Source: Streptomyces flaveolus
Lineage (GTDB): Bacteria; Actinomycetota; Actinomycetes; Streptomycetales; Streptomycetaceae
DNA length: 64,000 nt
NCBI RefSeq assembly: GCF_000716535.1
Contig: NZ_JNWV01000013.1
Location: 62,001 to 126,000 of the forward strand
Direction: 5' to 3'
Of the stretch, positions 62,941 through 64,000 are shown piece after piece. The notes beneath the pieces were generated by a model. The model did not search any database. It had not been told where the DNA came from and was given only the letters and a program-made list of their open reading frames with translations. A program made the position numbers and the translations under genes. Each line of letters begins with the position of its first letter. The first letter of the stretch is position 1.

Positions 62941-64000
62941 GTGAACGTCCGTTTCTCCCGGGTACGCACAACATCGGCGGCTGCCCTTCTGGTGGCCGCC
63001 CTGGGCGTTCCGGCAGCGGCCCACGGTGCCGAGTCCCCGCCCCCACCCCGTGTTTCCCCGTCCGCACTCGGCGGTTCCCGCAGCGCCACGCTCGCGGTGA
63101 CGTTGATCACCGGCGACAAGGTGACGGTCACTCGAGGGCCGGGACACACCGTGTCGGTCGAGACGGTCGAGCGTCCGCCGGGAGCCGCCGGATCAATCCG
63201 TGTCGCCGTGGAGGACGGTGACACGTATGTGTACCCGGACGAGGCCATGGCCTACATCGCGACCGGCAGGCTCGACCGGCAGCTCTTCAACGTCACACAG
63301 TTGGTGGCCCAGGGCTACGACGACGCCCACACCAGCGTCCTCCCCCTGATCATGACTCACCCGCAGGGCACGTCCGCTGCCAAGGAAACCGAGCTGCCGG
63401 GTGCGAGGACCACGCGGGAGCTTCCGTCCATCGGCGCCCGGGCCGTGCGCGCGCAGCGCTCGAAGGCCGCCGCCCTCTGGTCGGCTCTCACCGGCACCGC
63501 GGGCCGGAACGCCTCGCCGTCGACGGCACGGGCCGGCGGTGGCCCGGACGCCGCCGCACCCTCGCTCGCCGCCGGCGTCGGCAAGGTGTGGCTCGACGGC
63601 AAGGCGCGGTCGGCCCTGGCCGATACGACGGCGCAGATCGGCGCTCCCGAGGCATGGGCCGCTGGGGGCACCGGTGCGGGCGTGCGAGTCGCCGTGCTGG
63701 ACTCCGGGGTCGACACCACCCATCCCGACCTCGCCCCCCGCATCGTGGGGTCCCGGAGTTTCATCGCGGGTGAGGACGTCATCGACCGGGTCGGCCACGG
63801 CACGCACACCGCCTCCACCGTCGCCGGGACCGGCGCCGCCTCCGGCGGAAAGGAACGAGGGGTCGCTCCCGGTGCCGATCTGCTGGTCGGCAAGGTCCTC
63901 GACGACACCGGCACCGGTCAGACGTCGGGGATCATCGCGGGCATGGAGTGGGCGGCACGGACCGAACACGCCAAGGTGATCAACATGAGCCTGGGCACGC
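62941..64000 (+). CDS. Secreted S8 family serine peptidase (subtilase), 3' end outside the window
   Basis: The visible 353 residues have a signal peptide (VRTTSAAALLVAALGVPAAA), a propeptide-like region with VTLITGDKVTVTRGPGHTVS and LFNVTQLVAQGYDDAH, then the catalytic domain with Asp254 (VAVLDSGVDTTHPDL) and His286 (GHGTHTASTVAG). The Ser lies beyond the window. GTG 62941 is preceded by GGAGG with a 4-nt gap. It parallels the subtilase at 23106-26474 segment by segment, including the LITGD and VWLDGK segments before the catalytic domain. Confidence 0.93.
   Translation, partial: MNVRFSRVRTTSAAALLVAALGVPAAAHGAESPPPPRVSPSALGGSRSATLAVTLITGDKVTVTRGPGHTVSVETVERPPGAAGSIRVAVEDGDTYVYPDEAMAYIATGRLDRQLFNVTQLVAQGYDDAHTSVLPLIMTHPQGTSAAKETELPGARTTRELPSIGARAVRAQRSKAAALWSALTGTAGRNASPSTARAGGGPDAAAPSLAAGVGKVWLDGKARSALADTTAQIGAPEAWAAGGTGAGVRVAVLDSGVDTTHPDLAPRIVGSRSFIAGEDVIDRVGHGTHTASTVAGTGAASGGKERGVAPGADLLVGKVLDDTGTGQTSGIIAGMEWAARTEHAKVINMSLGT

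Overview
The window is high-GC actinobacterial DNA, almost certainly from a Streptomyces chromosome. The evidence is G/C-rich third codon positions throughout, GTG starts, many 4-nt start/stop overlaps, an SsgA-type sporulation protein (37531-37935), two LAL-type LuxR regulators and lipoproteins with L-T/S-A-C lipoboxes. No rRNA, tRNA, CRISPR array, prophage or complete insertion sequence was recognised. The content looks like accessory or chromosome-arm material: transport, secreted hydrolases, redox enzymes and many regulators, with several gene relics.

Layout. 1-3.5 kb: the tail of a degenerate sensor kinase, a CHASE3 histidine kinase and a phosphatase-like relic. 3.6-9.1 kb: a complete peptide ABC importer operon. 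9.4-12.0 kb: a ParA/ParB pair that is not in the usual oriC context. 12.2-21.1 kb: a mannoside uptake and degradation operon (binding protein, two permeases, clan-A glycosidase, GH38 alpha-mannosidase) facing its LacI regulator across a two-box operator. 21.1-21.6 kb: a hierarchical minisatellite. 21.9-26.5 kb: a methyltransferase and a large secreted subtilase. 26.6-34.3 kb: a MacB-type export operon (lipoprotein, adaptor, ATPase, permease and two small genes, all overlapping) facing an OmpR-type two-component system. The permease start lies in five exact 36-nt repeats, each with its own ribosome-binding site and start codon.

34.8-41.0 kb: an SDR, a DUF4331 protein, an SsgA-like protein, a coiled-coil/winged-helix protein, a PrsW-like protease, a hemerythrin-like protein and an orphan operator/leader/ATG element with no gene behind it. 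41.0-45.3 kb: a TetR regulator divergent from an SDR, an aldo/keto reductase and an amidohydrolase. 45.4-53.9 kb: NAD kinase, an internally deleted LAL regulator, a GNAT acetyltransferase, a full-length LAL regulator, a small membrane protein and two response regulators. 54.2-62.5 kb: two SDRs, an alpha/beta hydrolase, a DUF1275 membrane protein, a formate-dehydrogenase-like molybdoenzyme and CydAB (cytochrome bd). The window ends inside a second subtilase, after a transposase relic.

The most notable signals are these. (1) A two-box promoter signature is shared by the TetR/SDR locus and the SDR locus 12 kb away, with the same 30-nt geometry, which implies one regulon. (2) The translation-start cassette of the export permease is repeated five times. 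(3) An orphan palindrome is followed by a structured leader that pairs over a ribosome-binding site and abuts an ATG. (4) A GTGGGG-TTAA-CCCCAC-type palindrome occurs at two unrelated promoters. All functions are inferred from sequence; no searches were run.
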